DNA from: Azonexus sp. | Lineage (GTDB): Bacteria > Pseudomonadota > Gammaproteobacteria > Burkholderiales > Rhodocyclaceae | Assembly (NCBI GenBank): GCA_031274715.1 | Contig: JAISPT010000007.1 | Location: forward strand, 28,423-92,422 | Reading direction: 5' to 3' | DNA length: 64,000 nucleotides | Part shown: positions 17,763 through 27,085 of the stretch, in pieces | How positions within the stretch are numbered: the first letter of the stretch is position 1 | Layout of the letters: the number at the start of each line of letters is the position of its first letter | The notes under the pieces: generated by a model | What the model was told of the DNA's origin: nothing | The model's database searches: none | What the model saw: only the letters and a program-made list of their open reading frames with translations | Program-made: the position numbers and the translations under genes

Positions 17763-18686
17763 TTGTCCGTCTACACCTTGGTCGGGCGTGAGGAATTAGC
17801 CGCCTGGCTGCAGCCGCTGGGCGTCGGCGAGCTGCGCGAATATGTCGGCATCGCCGCCGGCATGCAGAATTCCAACTACTTCGTCGACACCGCCGGCGGA
17901 CGTTTCGTGCTCACGCTGTTCGAGCAACTCGCAGCGCCGGAACTCGATTTCTACTTGGCTCTGCAAGACCATCTGGCCAGTCGCGGGTTGCCGTGCCCGC
18001 GCCCATTAGCCGATGCCGCCGGCCGCCGCTGGCGCCCGCTGGCCGGCAAGCCGGCGGCGCTGTTGAGCCGCCTGCCAGGGGGTGCCATTGAGATACCCGA
18101 TGCCGGCCAGTGCCGGGCTGTCGGTCGCCTGCTGGGCGAACTGCACGTTGCTGCCGCCGATTTTCCGGCGCCACCGCCCAATCCCTGTGGTGCTGGCTGG
18201 TGCCGGCGCATCGGTACATCGCTGTTGCCGCGTTTGAACCCAGACGAGGCTGCCCTGCTGCAGGACGAACTGGCCTTCCAGGCGGCGCAGGATTACGGTG
18301 GTCTGCCGCACGGCGTCATTCACGCCGATCTGTTTCGCGACAATGTGCTGTGGGATGGCAACCAGCCGAGTGGCGTGCTCGATTTCTATTTCGCCGGTGC
18401 CGATTGCCTGTTGCTCGATCTGGCCGTGGTGGCCAATGACTGGTGCGCTTCAACCGAGGAACTGGCGGCGCTGGTCGCCGGCTACTGTGCTGTCCGGTTG
18501 CCGGGCGAGGCCGAGGCGGTGGCCTGGCCAGTGCTGCGGCGGGCGGCGGCGCTGCGCTTTTGGCTGCTGCGCCTGGAGGCACGCCACCAGCCGCGTTCTG
18601 GCGAAGTGGTCACGGTCAAGGATCCGGATCATTTCTGCCGTTTGCTGGAAAACCTGCGCCTTGCCCCGGCCGCGCTCCCCCGTTAG
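17763..18686 (+). CDS. thrB: homoserine kinase (aminoglycoside-phosphotransferase-like type)
   Basis: Encodes 307 residues from a TTG at 17763, directly after the DUF2782 gene. The fold is that of APH-like kinases: NSNYFVDTAGGRFVLTLFE in the N-lobe and the catalytic loop HADLFRDNVLW (His-x-Asp...Asn) in the C-lobe, followed by GVLDFYFAG with the metal-binding Asp. Length and order match the ThrB variant of beta- and gammaproteobacteria that phosphorylates L-homoserine on the way to threonine. The rare TTG start suggests modest, coupled translation. Confidence 0.9.
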   Translation: MSVYTLVGREELAAWLQPLGVGELREYVGIAAGMQNSNYFVDTAGGRFVLTLFEQLAAPELDFYLALQDHLASRGLPCPRPLADAAGRRWRPLAGKPAALLSRLPGGAIEIPDAGQCRAVGRLLGELHVAAADFPAPPPNPCGAGWCRRIGTSLLPRLNPDEAALLQDELAFQAAQDYGGLPHGVIHADLFRDNVLWDGNQPSGVLDFYFAGADCLLLDLAVVANDWCASTEELAALVAGYCAVRLPGEAEAVAWPVLRRAAALRFWLLRLEARHQPRSGEVVTVKDPDHFCRLLENLRLAPAALPR

Positions 18687-18695
18687 CATCCAAGC

Positions 18696-19442
18696 ATGAC
18701 TGAATCCCCTGCCTTTCCCCTACAGCCGGCGCCGTTTACCGGCGAAAGCCGCGAAGTCGATGCCGGCGCCTGCTTCGACTGGTTGCAGCAGGGCTGGCTG
18801 CTGTTTCTCGCCAATCCCGGCGTCTGGATCGGCAGTACGGTGCTGCTGCTGGTCATTCTGTCGGCCATTTCCATCGTTCCCGTTTTCGGCCAGATTGCCA
18901 TTCATCTGCTGGTGCCGCTGTTCGGCGCTGGCATGTTCCAGATCTGCCGCCAACTGGCGGCCGGCGGCGAGGCGCAGATCGCCGACCTGTTCATCGGCTT
19001 CCGGCACAACGCCGGTCCGCTGGTGATGGTCGGCGTGATCTATGCGGCCAGTGTCTTCGGCCTCGCCTTCATGGCCTTCCTGCTGGTCAGCGGCGGTATT
19101 CTCGGCGGCGCCATCACTGGCCGCGTGGCCGGCTTCGGCATCACCTTCGGCGGCATCATGCTGGCTGGACTTCTGGTCATGGTGCTGTCGGTGCCGGTCA
19201 TCATGGCCACCTGGTTTGCCCCGGTGCTGGTGTTGTTCCACGACATGAAACCGGGTGCCGCGATGCGCGCCAGTTTCGCGGCCGGTGCCCGGAATTGGGT
19301 GGCGATGGTGATCTTCGCTATCTTCCTGGTCGTCGCGCTGTTCTTCGCCATGCTGCCCTTCTTTCTCGGCTTGCTGCTGCTGCTGCCGATCTTTTCCGGC
19401 GCGGTATACGCCTCCTACCGTGACATTTTCGAGGGAGCTTAG
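18696..19442 (+). CDS. BPSS1780-family membrane protein
   Basis: Encodes 248 residues, with a short soluble N-terminus (FDWLQQGW) and about five or six hydrophobic helices, ending YASYRDIFEGA. This matches the BPSS1780 family of uncharacterised inner-membrane proteins. It is followed after 3 bases by a paralogue with the same ending (ASYRDIF), a tandem duplication. The GC-rich coding style matches the flanks. Confidence 0.75.
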   Translation: MTESPAFPLQPAPFTGESREVDAGACFDWLQQGWLLFLANPGVWIGSTVLLLVILSAISIVPVFGQIAIHLLVPLFGAGMFQICRQLAAGGEAQIADLFIGFRHNAGPLVMVGVIYAASVFGLAFMAFLLVSGGILGGAITGRVAGFGITFGGIMLAGLLVMVLSVPVIMATWFAPVLVLFHDMKPGAAMRASFAAGARNWVAMVIFAIFLVVALFFAMLPFFLGLLLLLPIFSGAVYASYRDIFEGA

Positions 19443-19445
19443 GTA

Positions 19446-20219
19446 GTGCGCGCCCAAACCGTATCATCTGCCGACGGCTGGCGCTGGCTGGCCACCGGCT
19501 TCGCTATTTTCCAGCGCAATCCGCCGGTCCTGTCGCTGTTGGTCGTGATCTACTGGCTGACCGTGATTTTCCTCAATGTGCTGCCGGTGATCGGCGCCAT
19601 CGCCGCCTCGCTGATCATTCCCGGCCTGTCGGTTGGGCTGATGCAGGCGGCGCGCAACATCGAGCGCGGCCAGGCAGTCGGCATCCAGACGCTGTATGGC
19701 GGGCTGCGCGAGAACACGCGCACCCTGCTGGCGCTCGGCGCCCTGTACCTGGCGGTGACGCTGGGCATTCTCGGCCTGTCGACGATTATCGATGGCGGCG
19801 ACCTGCTGCGCTACATGCTGGCCTCCGGCCGCGCCGAGCGGGCGGTGGTCGAGGATGCCGACTTCGCGCTGCCGGCGCTGTTCGTGCTGGTCATGCTGGT
19901 GCCGGTGTTGATGGCCTGGTGGTTCGCCCCGGTACTCGCCGCCTGGCACCGCCTGCCGTTGGGCAAGGCGCTGTTCTTCAGTTTCGTCGCCTGCTGGATC
20001 AACTGGCGGGCTTTCCTGGCCTACAGCGCAGCTGTGCTGCTGGTTGCCGGCATCGCCCCCGCCATGCTGCTCGGCCTGTTGACGCTGTTACTGCCCGGCG
20101 TTGCCGGTTTCGTCAGTTCGCTGCTGATTGTGTTCATGGTGTTGGTCATGGGGCCGGTGGTTTTCGCCAGTTTCTATGCCAGCTATCGGGACATTTTCGG
20201 TATTTCCGAAATTGTCTGA
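19446..20219 (+). CDS. BPSS1780-family membrane protein, second tandem copy
   Basis: Encodes 257 residues from a GTG at 19446. It shares the opening plan (DGWRWLATGFAIFQRNP versus FDWLQQGWLLFLANP) and the FYASYRDIF ending with the preceding gene, but is widely diverged in between. About six membrane helices are visible. Function is unknown. Its end overlaps the probable nadD start by 8 bases. Confidence 0.75.
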   Translation: MRAQTVSSADGWRWLATGFAIFQRNPPVLSLLVVIYWLTVIFLNVLPVIGAIAASLIIPGLSVGLMQAARNIERGQAVGIQTLYGGLRENTRTLLALGALYLAVTLGILGLSTIIDGGDLLRYMLASGRAERAVVEDADFALPALFVLVMLVPVLMAWWFAPVLAAWHRLPLGKALFFSFVACWINWRAFLAYSAAVLLVAGIAPAMLLGLLTLLLPGVAGFVSSLLIVFMVLVMGPVVFASFYASYRDIFGISEIV

Positions 20220-20865
20220 GCCGCTCGGCCTCTTCGGTGGGACGTTCGATCCGGTGCATTTCGGCCACCTGCGGCTGGCCGAGGAAGCCATCGATCAACT
20301 GGCCCTGGGCGGCGTGCGCTGGATTCCTGCCGGCCAGCCGGCGCACCGCAGGCCGCCCAGGGTCAGCGCCGGGCAACGGCTGGCTATGGTGCGCTTGGCC
20401 GTTGCCGGTAACTCCGGCTTTTCCGTCGATGCCGCCGAAGTCGAGGCGGCGGTGCCGAGCTACACGGTGCCGACGCTGGAACGCCTGCGTGCCGAGCTGG
20501 GCGCCGACCGGCCGCTGGTGCTGCTGCTTGGCGCCGATGCCTTGGCCGGCCTGGAAAGCTGGCACCGCTGGCGTGAACTGTTCGCCCTGGCCCATATCGC
20601 CGTCGCGCACCGTCCCGGCTTTCCCGTTACCGCGGCCACCTTGCCGCCGGCGCTGGCGGCGGAACTTGTCGCCCGCCAGCGGGACGACATGGGGGGGCTA
20701 CGCGCGGCGCCGGCCGGCAGCATTGTCACTTTCGCGATGACCCAACTGGCCATTTCGGCCACACAGATTCGGCAACTGCAGGCGGCCGGCCGCTCGGCCC
20801 GCTACTTGCTGCCGGATAACGTGCTCGACTATATTCAGACCCATTCTCTTTACAGAAATTCCTGA
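20212..20865 (+). CDS. nadD: nicotinate-nucleotide adenylyltransferase
   Basis: Encodes 217 residues from a TTG at 20212 that places GLFGGTFDPVHFGH at the very N-terminus; the ATG at 20176 is an alternative that would add 12 residues. GGTFDP..HxGH is the nucleotidyltransferase HxGH motif, and ISATQIR near the C-terminus is the second signature. It adenylates nicotinate mononucleotide in NAD synthesis. It starts the conserved nadD-rsfS-rlmH-maf order, with overlapping stops and starts throughout. Confidence 0.92.
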   Translation: MSEPLGLFGGTFDPVHFGHLRLAEEAIDQLALGGVRWIPAGQPAHRRPPRVSAGQRLAMVRLAVAGNSGFSVDAAEVEAAVPSYTVPTLERLRAELGADRPLVLLLGADALAGLESWHRWRELFALAHIAVAHRPGFPVTAATLPPALAAELVARQRDDMGGLRAAPAGSIVTFAMTQLAISATQIRQLQAAGRSARYLLPDNVLDYIQTHSLYRNS

Positions 20866-21230
20866 TGGACACACGCAAGCTGCAGAAAATCGTCGTCAAC
20901 GCCCTGGAAGACATCAAGGGCAAGGACATCGAAGTCATCAACACCGCCAAGCTCACTTCGTTGTTCGAACGCTTGGTCATCGCCACCGGCGACTCCAACC
21001 GCCAGGTCAAGGCCCTGGCCCGAAATGTCCAGGACAAGGTACGTGAAGCCGGCGCTGAGGTGCTGTCCACCGAAGGCGAGGAGGCCGGCGAATGGGTGCT
21101 GGTCGATCTCGGCGACATCGTGGTCCATGTCATGCAGCCGGGCGTGCGCCTTTACTACAACCTCGAGGAGTTGTGGCAGACGACGCCGGCCCAGCGCCGC
21201 AAGGTGGCGGAGCAGGCTGCCGCCGGATGA
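20865..21230 (+). CDS. rsfS: ribosome silencing factor RsfS
   Basis: Encodes 121 residues. The first base of the ATG is the last base of the nadD TGA. The family core is visible: NALEDIKGKDIEVIN, VIATGDSNRQVKAL and GEWVLVDLGDIVVHVM. RsfS binds L14 (uL14) of the 50S subunit and blocks subunit joining when nutrients are short. It is slightly longer than E. coli RsfS because of an Ala-rich tail. It is translationally coupled to rlmH by an ATGA overlap. Confidence 0.95.
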   Translation: MDTRKLQKIVVNALEDIKGKDIEVINTAKLTSLFERLVIATGDSNRQVKALARNVQDKVREAGAEVLSTEGEEAGEWVLVDLGDIVVHVMQPGVRLYYNLEELWQTTPAQRRKVAEQAAAG

Positions 21231-21697
21231 AGCTCTGCGTGCTGGCCGTCGGTCATCGCCAGCCCGCCTGGGTCAGCGAAGGCTGCGCCGAGTACAAGAA
21301 GCGCATGCCGCGCGAACTGCTGCTCAGTATCAGCGAGATCAAGCCCGAGCCGCGCGGCACGAAAACCCGCGAACAACTGTTGGCCGCCGAGAAGCTGCGC
21401 ATCCGCGAGGCCCTGCCGGGCGGTTGCCGCATTGTCGTGCTCGACGAGAAGGGCGACGACCTGACCACACTCCAGTTGGCCCGCCGGCTCGAAGCCTGGA
21501 TGCGGGACGGCCGCGACGTGGCCCTGCTGATCGGCGGCGCCGATGGCCTCGACGAAGAATTCAAGCAGCAGGCCGACGACCGCCTGCGCCTGTCGAGCCT
21601 GACCCTGCCGCACGGCATGGCGCGGCTGCTGCTGTGCGAGCAGTTGTACCGCGCTGTCAGCGTGCTGAAGAACCATCCTTATCACCGCGAGGGCTAA
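21227..21697 (+). CDS. rlmH: 23S rRNA pseudouridine-1915 N3-methyltransferase
   Basis: Encodes 156 residues from the ATG at 21227, which overlaps the rsfS stop (ATGA). SPOUT-family features are clear: VVLDEKGDDLTT, LLIGGADGLDE (SAM-binding knot) and the C-terminal YRAVSVLKNHPYHREG, identical in layout to E. coli RlmH. It methylates pseudouridine 1915 in helix 69 of 23S rRNA, using S-adenosylmethionine. Confidence 0.96.
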   Translation: MKLCVLAVGHRQPAWVSEGCAEYKKRMPRELLLSISEIKPEPRGTKTREQLLAAEKLRIREALPGGCRIVVLDEKGDDLTTLQLARRLEAWMRDGRDVALLIGGADGLDEEFKQQADDRLRLSSLTLPHGMARLLLCEQLYRAVSVLKNHPYHREG

Positions 21698-21754
21698 GGC
21701 GCCGGTAGCGTTTCGGCCTTTCCCATTGCTCGTGTCGTTGAGTACACTACGTCC

Positions 21755-22357
21755 ATGCGTCTTTATCTTGCTTCCCGCAGCCCGCGGCGGCGCGAATTGC
21801 TGACCCAGATTGGGATTGCCTTCGATACTGTGCTATTCCGCGAAGGCTTGCGGACTGATAGCGAAACCGACGAGACGCCCGGCGTCGGCGAGGATCCGGT
21901 CGCTTACGTCGAACGTATCGCCCGCGCCAAGGCCGAGCATGGGCTGCGCATCGTCACCGAGCGGCGCTTGCCGCCACAGCCGGTGCTGGCCGCTGACACG
22001 ACGCTCGAATTCGCTGGGCGGATTATCGGCAAGCCGGTCGATGCTGCCGATGCCGTCAATATCCTGCGTCGCTTGTCGGGGCAGAGCCACCGTGTGCTTA
22101 CCGGCGTCGCCGTGACTTACCTGGGGCGTACCGAGTACGCGCTGTCGGTCAGCGAGGTGCGTTTCCGCCTGCTCGACGAGCATGAAATCCGCCACTACGT
22201 GATGAGCGGTGAGCCGATGGATAAGGCCGGCGCTTACGGTATCCAGGGCCGTGCCGGGCTATTCGTCGAATACCTGGCCGGTAGCTACACCGGGGTCGTG
22301 GGTTTGCCGGTGTGCGAAACCGGCAACCTGCTCAAGCGCTTCGGCTGGCAGTTCTGA
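21755..22357 (+). CDS. maf: Maf-type nucleoside triphosphate pyrophosphatase
   Basis: Encodes 200 residues. The Maf signature LASRSPRRRELL opens the protein, with AADTTLEFAG and YGIQGRAGLFVEYLAGSYTGVVGLP further on. The family hydrolyses non-canonical or excess nucleotides (dTTP/UTP for YhdE types) and affects septation. The C-terminal 73 bases are overlapped on the other strand by the end of a convergent glycosyltransferase gene. In many betaproteobacteria maf is followed by rng; here rng lies about 17.7 kb away. Confidence 0.93.
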   Translation: MRLYLASRSPRRRELLTQIGIAFDTVLFREGLRTDSETDETPGVGEDPVAYVERIARAKAEHGLRIVTERRLPPQPVLAADTTLEFAGRIIGKPVDAADAVNILRRLSGQSHRVLTGVAVTYLGRTEYALSVSEVRFRLLDEHEIRHYVMSGEPMDKAGAYGIQGRAGLFVEYLAGSYTGVVGLPVCETGNLLKRFGWQF

Positions 22358-23403
22358 GCTGCTAGCTCCAGCAGCAGCGTCGCCGCCTGCGCTGCGCCGT
22401 CGATGGCTGGTGGCGGTATTGGCGGCAACATCCACAGTTCCGCTAGCGTCGCTTCCAGTTTGCCGTACCGCAGCGTCTCAGCAGCGATCTCGCGGCAGCG
22501 GCCGTGGCCGTGCAGCCAGGCGATCAGACAATGCTGTTCCGGCCAGTCGGCGCGCCGCTGGTAGAGCACCGGCGTGCCGTTGGCCGCCGCTTCGGTGAAG
22601 GTGCCGTAGCCAGGTTTGGTGATGACGGCGTCGACCGAGCGCAGCAGGTCGGTGAACGAGAGGCCGAAATCTTCGGCGGCGATGGCGTCGGGATGGCGGC
22701 AGTCCCATTCAGCCGGCACTAGCCAGCGAATTCCAGGTTGGCGCGGCCAGGCGTCGACCGGCAGGCGATGGGTGATGCCGCCCATGGCGACTAGCACTGC
22801 CCGCTCGCTACCCAAGCCGAGATCGTGACGCTTGCCCAATGCGGCGATCGGGCCGACCGGCCGTAGGTTGTCCAGCGCTTCCATCGCCATGCCCGGCGTC
22901 ACGCGCAGGAAGGCGGCTGCCAAACGGTAGGCGGCCAGCATGTCAGCATGGATCGGTGCAGCCCAGTCGGCATCGCCGAAAAAGTGAGCGAACAGGTCGG
23001 CCCAGTTCAGCGAGCACAGGCTGCAGGCAGGAATACCGGCGCGGGCGCCGCCGGCCAGCGGCAGGTAGCTGACGTTGGTCAGCACCAGGTCGGGCTGCAA
23101 TTTGGCCAGCAGTGCCGCCTCGGTCGCGACGCGGTCGTTCCAGCCGGCGTGGGCCTGGCGGTAGGCGGCGGCGCTGGCGGCCGGATCGATGCGCGTGGCG
23201 TCGATCATCACGTAGCCGAAATCGCTGGCCTCGGCGATCAGTTCGAAGGATGGGCAGATGCGTTGGCGCAGCTTGGCCGGCGGCAGCCGGCTGCGCAGCG
23301 TTAGCCGCAGATCCGGCCGCATTTCGGCCAGGGCGTTGAGCACCGGCGCTGTGATCGCCAAGTGGCCGAAGCCGTGGCTAGAGATGTCGACGAACAGATG
23401 CAT
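22285..23403 (-). CDS. GT-B-like glycosyltransferase family protein
   Basis: Encodes 372 residues from the ATG at 23403; a TTG four codons earlier is possible. The opening MHLFVDISSHGFGHLAITAPVLNAL is the GHxxP/L acceptor loop of MurG/UGT-type GT-B enzymes, and VITKPGYGTFTEAAANGTPVLYQ near residue 285 is the donor-binding signature. No signal or membrane helix is visible. Acceptor and donor are unknown. It is a lone gene whose end overlaps maf by 73 bases tail to tail. Confidence 0.75.
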   Translation of the reverse strand: MHLFVDISSHGFGHLAITAPVLNALAEMRPDLRLTLRSRLPPAKLRQRICPSFELIAEASDFGYVMIDATRIDPAASAAAYRQAHAGWNDRVATEAALLAKLQPDLVLTNVSYLPLAGGARAGIPACSLCSLNWADLFAHFFGDADWAAPIHADMLAAYRLAAAFLRVTPGMAMEALDNLRPVGPIAALGKRHDLGLGSERAVLVAMGGITHRLPVDAWPRQPGIRWLVPAEWDCRHPDAIAAEDFGLSFTDLLRSVDAVITKPGYGTFTEAAANGTPVLYQRRADWPEQHCLIAWLHGHGRCREIAAETLRYGKLEATLAELWMLPPIPPPAIDGAAQAATLLLELAAQNCQPKRLSRLPVSHTGKPTTPV

Positions 23404-23442
23404 GGTGGCGGGCAAAAGCGCCGAGTTTACCCGCCGCCGATT

Positions 23443-24216
23443 TCAGCGGTGCTTGAAGGCCGGCTTGCGTTTCTCGACGAAGGCGGCCATGCCGTCCTTC
23501 TGGTCTTCGAGGGCGAAGGTGGAATGGAAGACGCGGCGTTCGAACAGCAGGCCCTCGTTGAGCGAGGATTCGTAGGCGCGATTGACCGATTCCTTGATCA
23601 TCATCACCACCGGCAGCGAGAAGCCGGCGATGGTGGCGGCGGCCTTCAGCGTTTCGTCGAGCAATTGATCGGCTGGATAGACGCGGGCGACCAAGCCGGA
23701 TTTTTCCGCCTCGGCGGCATCCATCAGGCGCGCCGTCAGGCACATATCCATTGCCTTGGCCTTGCCGACGGCGCGCGGCAGGCGCTGCGAGCCGCCAGCG
23801 CCGGGCATGGTGCCGAGCTTGATTTCGGGCTGGCCGAACTTGGCGGTGTCGGCGGCGAAAATCATGTCGCACATCATCGCCACCTCGCAGCCGCCGCCCA
23901 GGGCGTAGCCGGCCACCGCGGCGATCACCGGCTTCCTGGCGGTTTTGATGCGCTCCCAGCCGCTGGTGATGTAATCGTTCTTGTAGGCGTGCATGTAGTC
24001 GTAATCCTTCATCGCGCCGATGTCGGCGCCGGCGGCGAAGGCCTTGTCGTTGCCGGTGATGACGATGCAGCCGATGTTGGCGTCGGCCTCGAAGGCATCG
24101 ACGGCGGCGGTGATGCCGGCCATCACTTCGGCATTGAGGGCATTCATCGCTTCCGGGCGGTTGAGGCGGATCAGGCCGACCTTGCCGATGGTTTCGCTGA
24201 GGACTACTGCGCTCAT
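23443..24216 (-). CDS. enoyl-CoA hydratase
   Basis: Encodes 257 residues, the standard crotonase length. AFAAGADIGAM and AAVAGYALGGGCEVAMMCD form the oxyanion hole, and the two catalytic glutamates are present in GGCEVA and FGQPEIKLGTMPGAGG. It hydrates trans-2-enoyl-CoA in fatty-acid or aromatic-acid breakdown. No other beta-oxidation genes are adjacent, so the pathway cannot be assigned. Confidence 0.88.
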   Translation of the reverse strand: MSAVVLSETIGKVGLIRLNRPEAMNALNAEVMAGITAAVDAFEADANIGCIVITGNDKAFAAGADIGAMKDYDYMHAYKNDYITSGWERIKTARKPVIAAVAGYALGGGCEVAMMCDMIFAADTAKFGQPEIKLGTMPGAGGSQRLPRAVGKAKAMDMCLTARLMDAAEAEKSGLVARVYPADQLLDETLKAAATIAGFSLPVVMMIKESVNRAYESSLNEGLLFERRVFHSTFALEDQKDGMAAFVEKRKPAFKHR

Positions 24217-24382
24217 GGGTCTCTCCTAAAAGATGGCCACACCGACGATGGGCGGACCGAATCGAATGTTTGCTCTGGTGGCCCCGAGGCCCGGCAGATG
24301 GCATCTTAACTCCCCCGCCGTCTGGTCCGCCGACGATGTATTCTGGGACGGCCACAATTTTTCCCGAGCCACGGAGGTAATC

Positions 24383-24820
24383 ATGAGCGACAGCAACCAA
24401 GCCGACATTGACCGTTTGTGCATCGAACAGATGGCCGACGCCCTGATTTGTTCCGACCACCTGGGCATCATTCTCCGCTGGAACGCTGCCGCCACCGTGC
24501 TGTTCGGCCATTCACCGGCGCAGGCGCTGGGGCAGAGCCTCGACCTGATCATTCCCGAAAACCTGCGCGCCGCCCACTGGTCGGCCTTCGACCGGGCCAT
24601 GGAAACGGGCGTCACGCGGCTGAATGGCCGGGCGACGGTGACCCGGGCACTGACCGCCGACGGCGGGGCTGTCTACGTCGAAATGAGCTTCGCTGTCGTC
24701 ACCGACGGCAACGGCAAGGCCATCGGCTCCGTCGCCATTGCGCGCGATGCGACCAAGCGCCGTCAGGAGGAGCGGGAGCTGCGTGAGCGCTTGGCGGCGC
24801 TGGAGCGCGGCGCGGCCTGA
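24383..24820 (+). CDS. single-PAS-domain protein
   Basis: Encodes 145 residues from the ATG at 24383, with a strong GGAGG 6 bases upstream. It is almost entirely one PAS domain (ALICSDHLGIILRWNAAATVLFG through VAIARDATKRRQEE), followed by a short helical tail. There is no kinase, GGDEF or HTH output domain, so it may bind a ligand or cofactor and act through a protein partner. No close genetic partner is apparent. Confidence 0.75.
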   Translation: MSDSNQADIDRLCIEQMADALICSDHLGIILRWNAAATVLFGHSPAQALGQSLDLIIPENLRAAHWSAFDRAMETGVTRLNGRATVTRALTADGGAVYVEMSFAVVTDGNGKAIGSVAIARDATKRRQEERELRERLAALERGAA

Positions 24821-24832
24821 GCGCCGGCTCGA

Positions 24833-25525
24833 CTAATCACCGGTCGGCGAGACGCGGAAGGTGCGTAGCGTTGGCATGCTGCGCAGCGCCTCGGCCAGCT
24901 TGGCCGTGTTTTCCGGGTGCGTGGTGCGGATCACCATCCTGTATTCGAAAAAGGCGCCGTCGTCGGTGATGCGGTAGCTCATGTTGGCAACATTGAAACC
25001 GTGTTGTTGCAAAAATTCGCGGACCTCGGCCTCGGGCATCACCTCGTCGCGGTTGAAGCGCAGCGCGTGGTGGGCGTAGGTGTGCGACCGCAGGCGGGAT
25101 TCGATCCAGCGGAAAGCCGACAGCACGCCTAGAGTCAGCGCTGTGGCCAGGATCGCCGGCAGGTAGAAACCGATGCCCATCAGGATGCCGATGGCCGCCG
25201 TGATCCAGATCGACGCTGCCGTCGTCAGCCCGCGCACGCTGAGGCCTTCCTTGAAGATCACGCCAGCGCCGAGAAAGCCGATGCCGGTCATGATGCCCTG
25301 CGCCATGCGCGTTGGATCGGTGCGCACCGAATCCATCGGAATGCCTGGCAACCATTTCGATTGATACAACGTGACTAGCATCAGCAGGCTGGACGCCAAG
25401 CAGACCAGCGTATGAGTGCGAAAACCTGCTGGCCGCGCATGAATGCTGCGCTCCATGCCGATGATGCCGCCGGCTACCAGCGCGCCGACGAGGTGCACAG
25501 TAATGATCGCGAAATCGCTATCCAT
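24833..25525 (-). CDS. mgtC: MgtC/SapB-family membrane protein
   Basis: Encodes 230 residues: four to five N-terminal membrane helices (GGIIGMERSIHARPAGFRTHT is the family signature, with GIGFLGAGVIFKEG after it), then a cytoplasmic ACT-like domain of about 80 residues. MgtC proteins modulate ATP synthase and phosphate uptake and support growth at low Mg2+. It is convergent with the PAS gene and divergent from mdtA, with 219 bases between. The symbol is a family name. Confidence 0.82.
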   Translation of the reverse strand: MDSDFAIITVHLVGALVAGGIIGMERSIHARPAGFRTHTLVCLASSLLMLVTLYQSKWLPGIPMDSVRTDPTRMAQGIMTGIGFLGAGVIFKEGLSVRGLTTAASIWITAAIGILMGIGFYLPAILATALTLGVLSAFRWIESRLRSHTYAHHALRFNRDEVMPEAEVREFLQQHGFNVANMSYRITDDGAFFEYRMVIRTTHPENTAKLAEALRSMPTLRTFRVSPTGD

Positions 25526-25744
25526 GAAAATCTCCTCCCGATGTCAGGATCGTCGTATTGGTGTGTGACAGATAGGCTACGGCTGGAAGATGGCTGTAGC
25601 AATCGAGAAATCGAGTGACATTGGGTTCCCGGAAATGAGGGAGACGCAAATGCGCTTCGTTTCCAAGCGAACTGCTGTCGTTCTAGCTCGTCTGGCGGTC
25701 TTATTTGTTGTAGCGTATCCCTCCCCGGTTCCATTGGCCCCGAT

Positions 25745-27061
25745 ATGTCTTCCGAACTTCCCCGTTCCGCCCGAACGGTAAAACCCTTTTATCGCCGTCC
25801 GCTCGTCTGGGCCTTGGCGCTCGTTCTCGCCGGTGGTGGCACCTGGCTGTGGCTGACCCATGAGAAGCCGGGGACGGTCAGCGCTACCGACGTTGCCGCG
25901 CCGTCCAGGCACGGTGCTGGAGCGGCGGGTGGCGGGCGGGCCGGAGAGATGCAGCGGCCGCAGCCGGTGATCGTCGCGCCGGTGGAAAAGGCCGATGTGC
26001 CGGTGTATCTGGATGCCATCGGCACGGTGACCGCGCGCAGCACGGTCACGGTGAGGACGCGCGTCGACGGCGAGTTGATGCGTATCCTGTTTAGCGAAGG
26101 ACAGACGGTGAAGGCCGGCGATCGCTTGGCCGAGATCGACCCGCGGCCGTTCCAGGTGCAACTGGCACAGGCCGAAGGGCAGATGGCGCGCGACCGCGCC
26201 TTGCTGCTGAATGCGCGGCAGGATCTGGAACGCTACCAGACGCTGGTCGAGCAGGATTCGGCCACGCGCCAGCAACTGGATGCGCAGGAGGCGCTGGTCC
26301 GGCAGTACGAGGGGGCGGTGAAGACCGACCAGGCGGCGATCGACAACGCACAACTGCAACTGACCTATTCCCGCATTTCCGCACCGGTGGGCGGCCGGCT
26401 CGGCCTGCGCCAGGTTGATGCGGGAAACATCGTGCACGCTTCGGATACCAACGGGCTGGTCGTTATCACCCAGGTCAAGCCGATCGACGTGGTGTTTTCC
26501 TTGCCGCAGGGCGAACTGACGGCGCTGTTGCAGCTGCCCGGCGGCGGTACGGGTTTGGCCGTACAGGCACTGGCGCCGGACCGCCAGCGCCTGCTGGCGC
26601 GCGGCAAGGTGCTCACTGTCGACAATCAGATCGACACCGCGACCGGCACGGTGCGGCTCAAGGCCGAATTTGCCAACGACGATGCACGCCTGTTTCCCAA
26701 TCAGTTCGTCGCCATTCGCTTGCAGCTCGACGTCCGCCGCGATGCCGTGGTCGCCCCGAGCGCTGCCGTGCTGCGCGGTGCGCCGGGCACTTTCGTTTAT
26801 GTGGCGAACGCGGATAAGACGGTGAGTGTTCGTCCGGTGACCATCGGGCCGGGCGAGGGCGGCCGCACGATCATCGAATCCGGCCTGGTGCCCGGCGAAC
26901 AGGTCGTCATCGACGGTACCGACAAGCTGCGCGAAGGTGCGCCGATCGAGCCGGTCAGCCGCGAAGACGCGGCGCGTGCGCTAGCCGGCGAAAACAAACC
27001 GGGTGACAAGTCGGGCGGCAAGCGCAAGCCGGGCGGCGCGCCGGCAGGGCGTGCGGAATAA
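25745..27061 (+). CDS. mdtA: RND efflux membrane-fusion protein MdtA
   Basis: Encodes 438 residues. An N-terminal anchor helix (LVWALALVLAGGGTWLWL) is followed by the lipoyl/hairpin region (VTVRTRVDGELMRILFSEGQTVKAGDRLAEIDPRPFQ), beta-barrel and membrane-proximal domains. The Lys/Gly/Ala-rich C-terminal tail is typical of MdtA. It links the inner-membrane MdtBC pump to the outer-membrane channel. It is first in a four-gene operon (A, B, C, channel), with 24 bases before mdtB. The start has a weak ribosome site. Confidence 0.92.
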   Translation: MSSELPRSARTVKPFYRRPLVWALALVLAGGGTWLWLTHEKPGTVSATDVAAPSRHGAGAAGGGRAGEMQRPQPVIVAPVEKADVPVYLDAIGTVTARSTVTVRTRVDGELMRILFSEGQTVKAGDRLAEIDPRPFQVQLAQAEGQMARDRALLLNARQDLERYQTLVEQDSATRQQLDAQEALVRQYEGAVKTDQAAIDNAQLQLTYSRISAPVGGRLGLRQVDAGNIVHASDTNGLVVITQVKPIDVVFSLPQGELTALLQLPGGGTGLAVQALAPDRQRLLARGKVLTVDNQIDTATGTVRLKAEFANDDARLFPNQFVAIRLQLDVRRDAVVAPSAAVLRGAPGTFVYVANADKTVSVRPVTIGPGEGGRTIIESGLVPGEQVVIDGTDKLREGAPIEPVSREDAARALAGENKPGDKSGGKRKPGGAPAGRAE

Positions 27062-27085
27062 GCGGCGCGGAATAATAAGTCCAGC

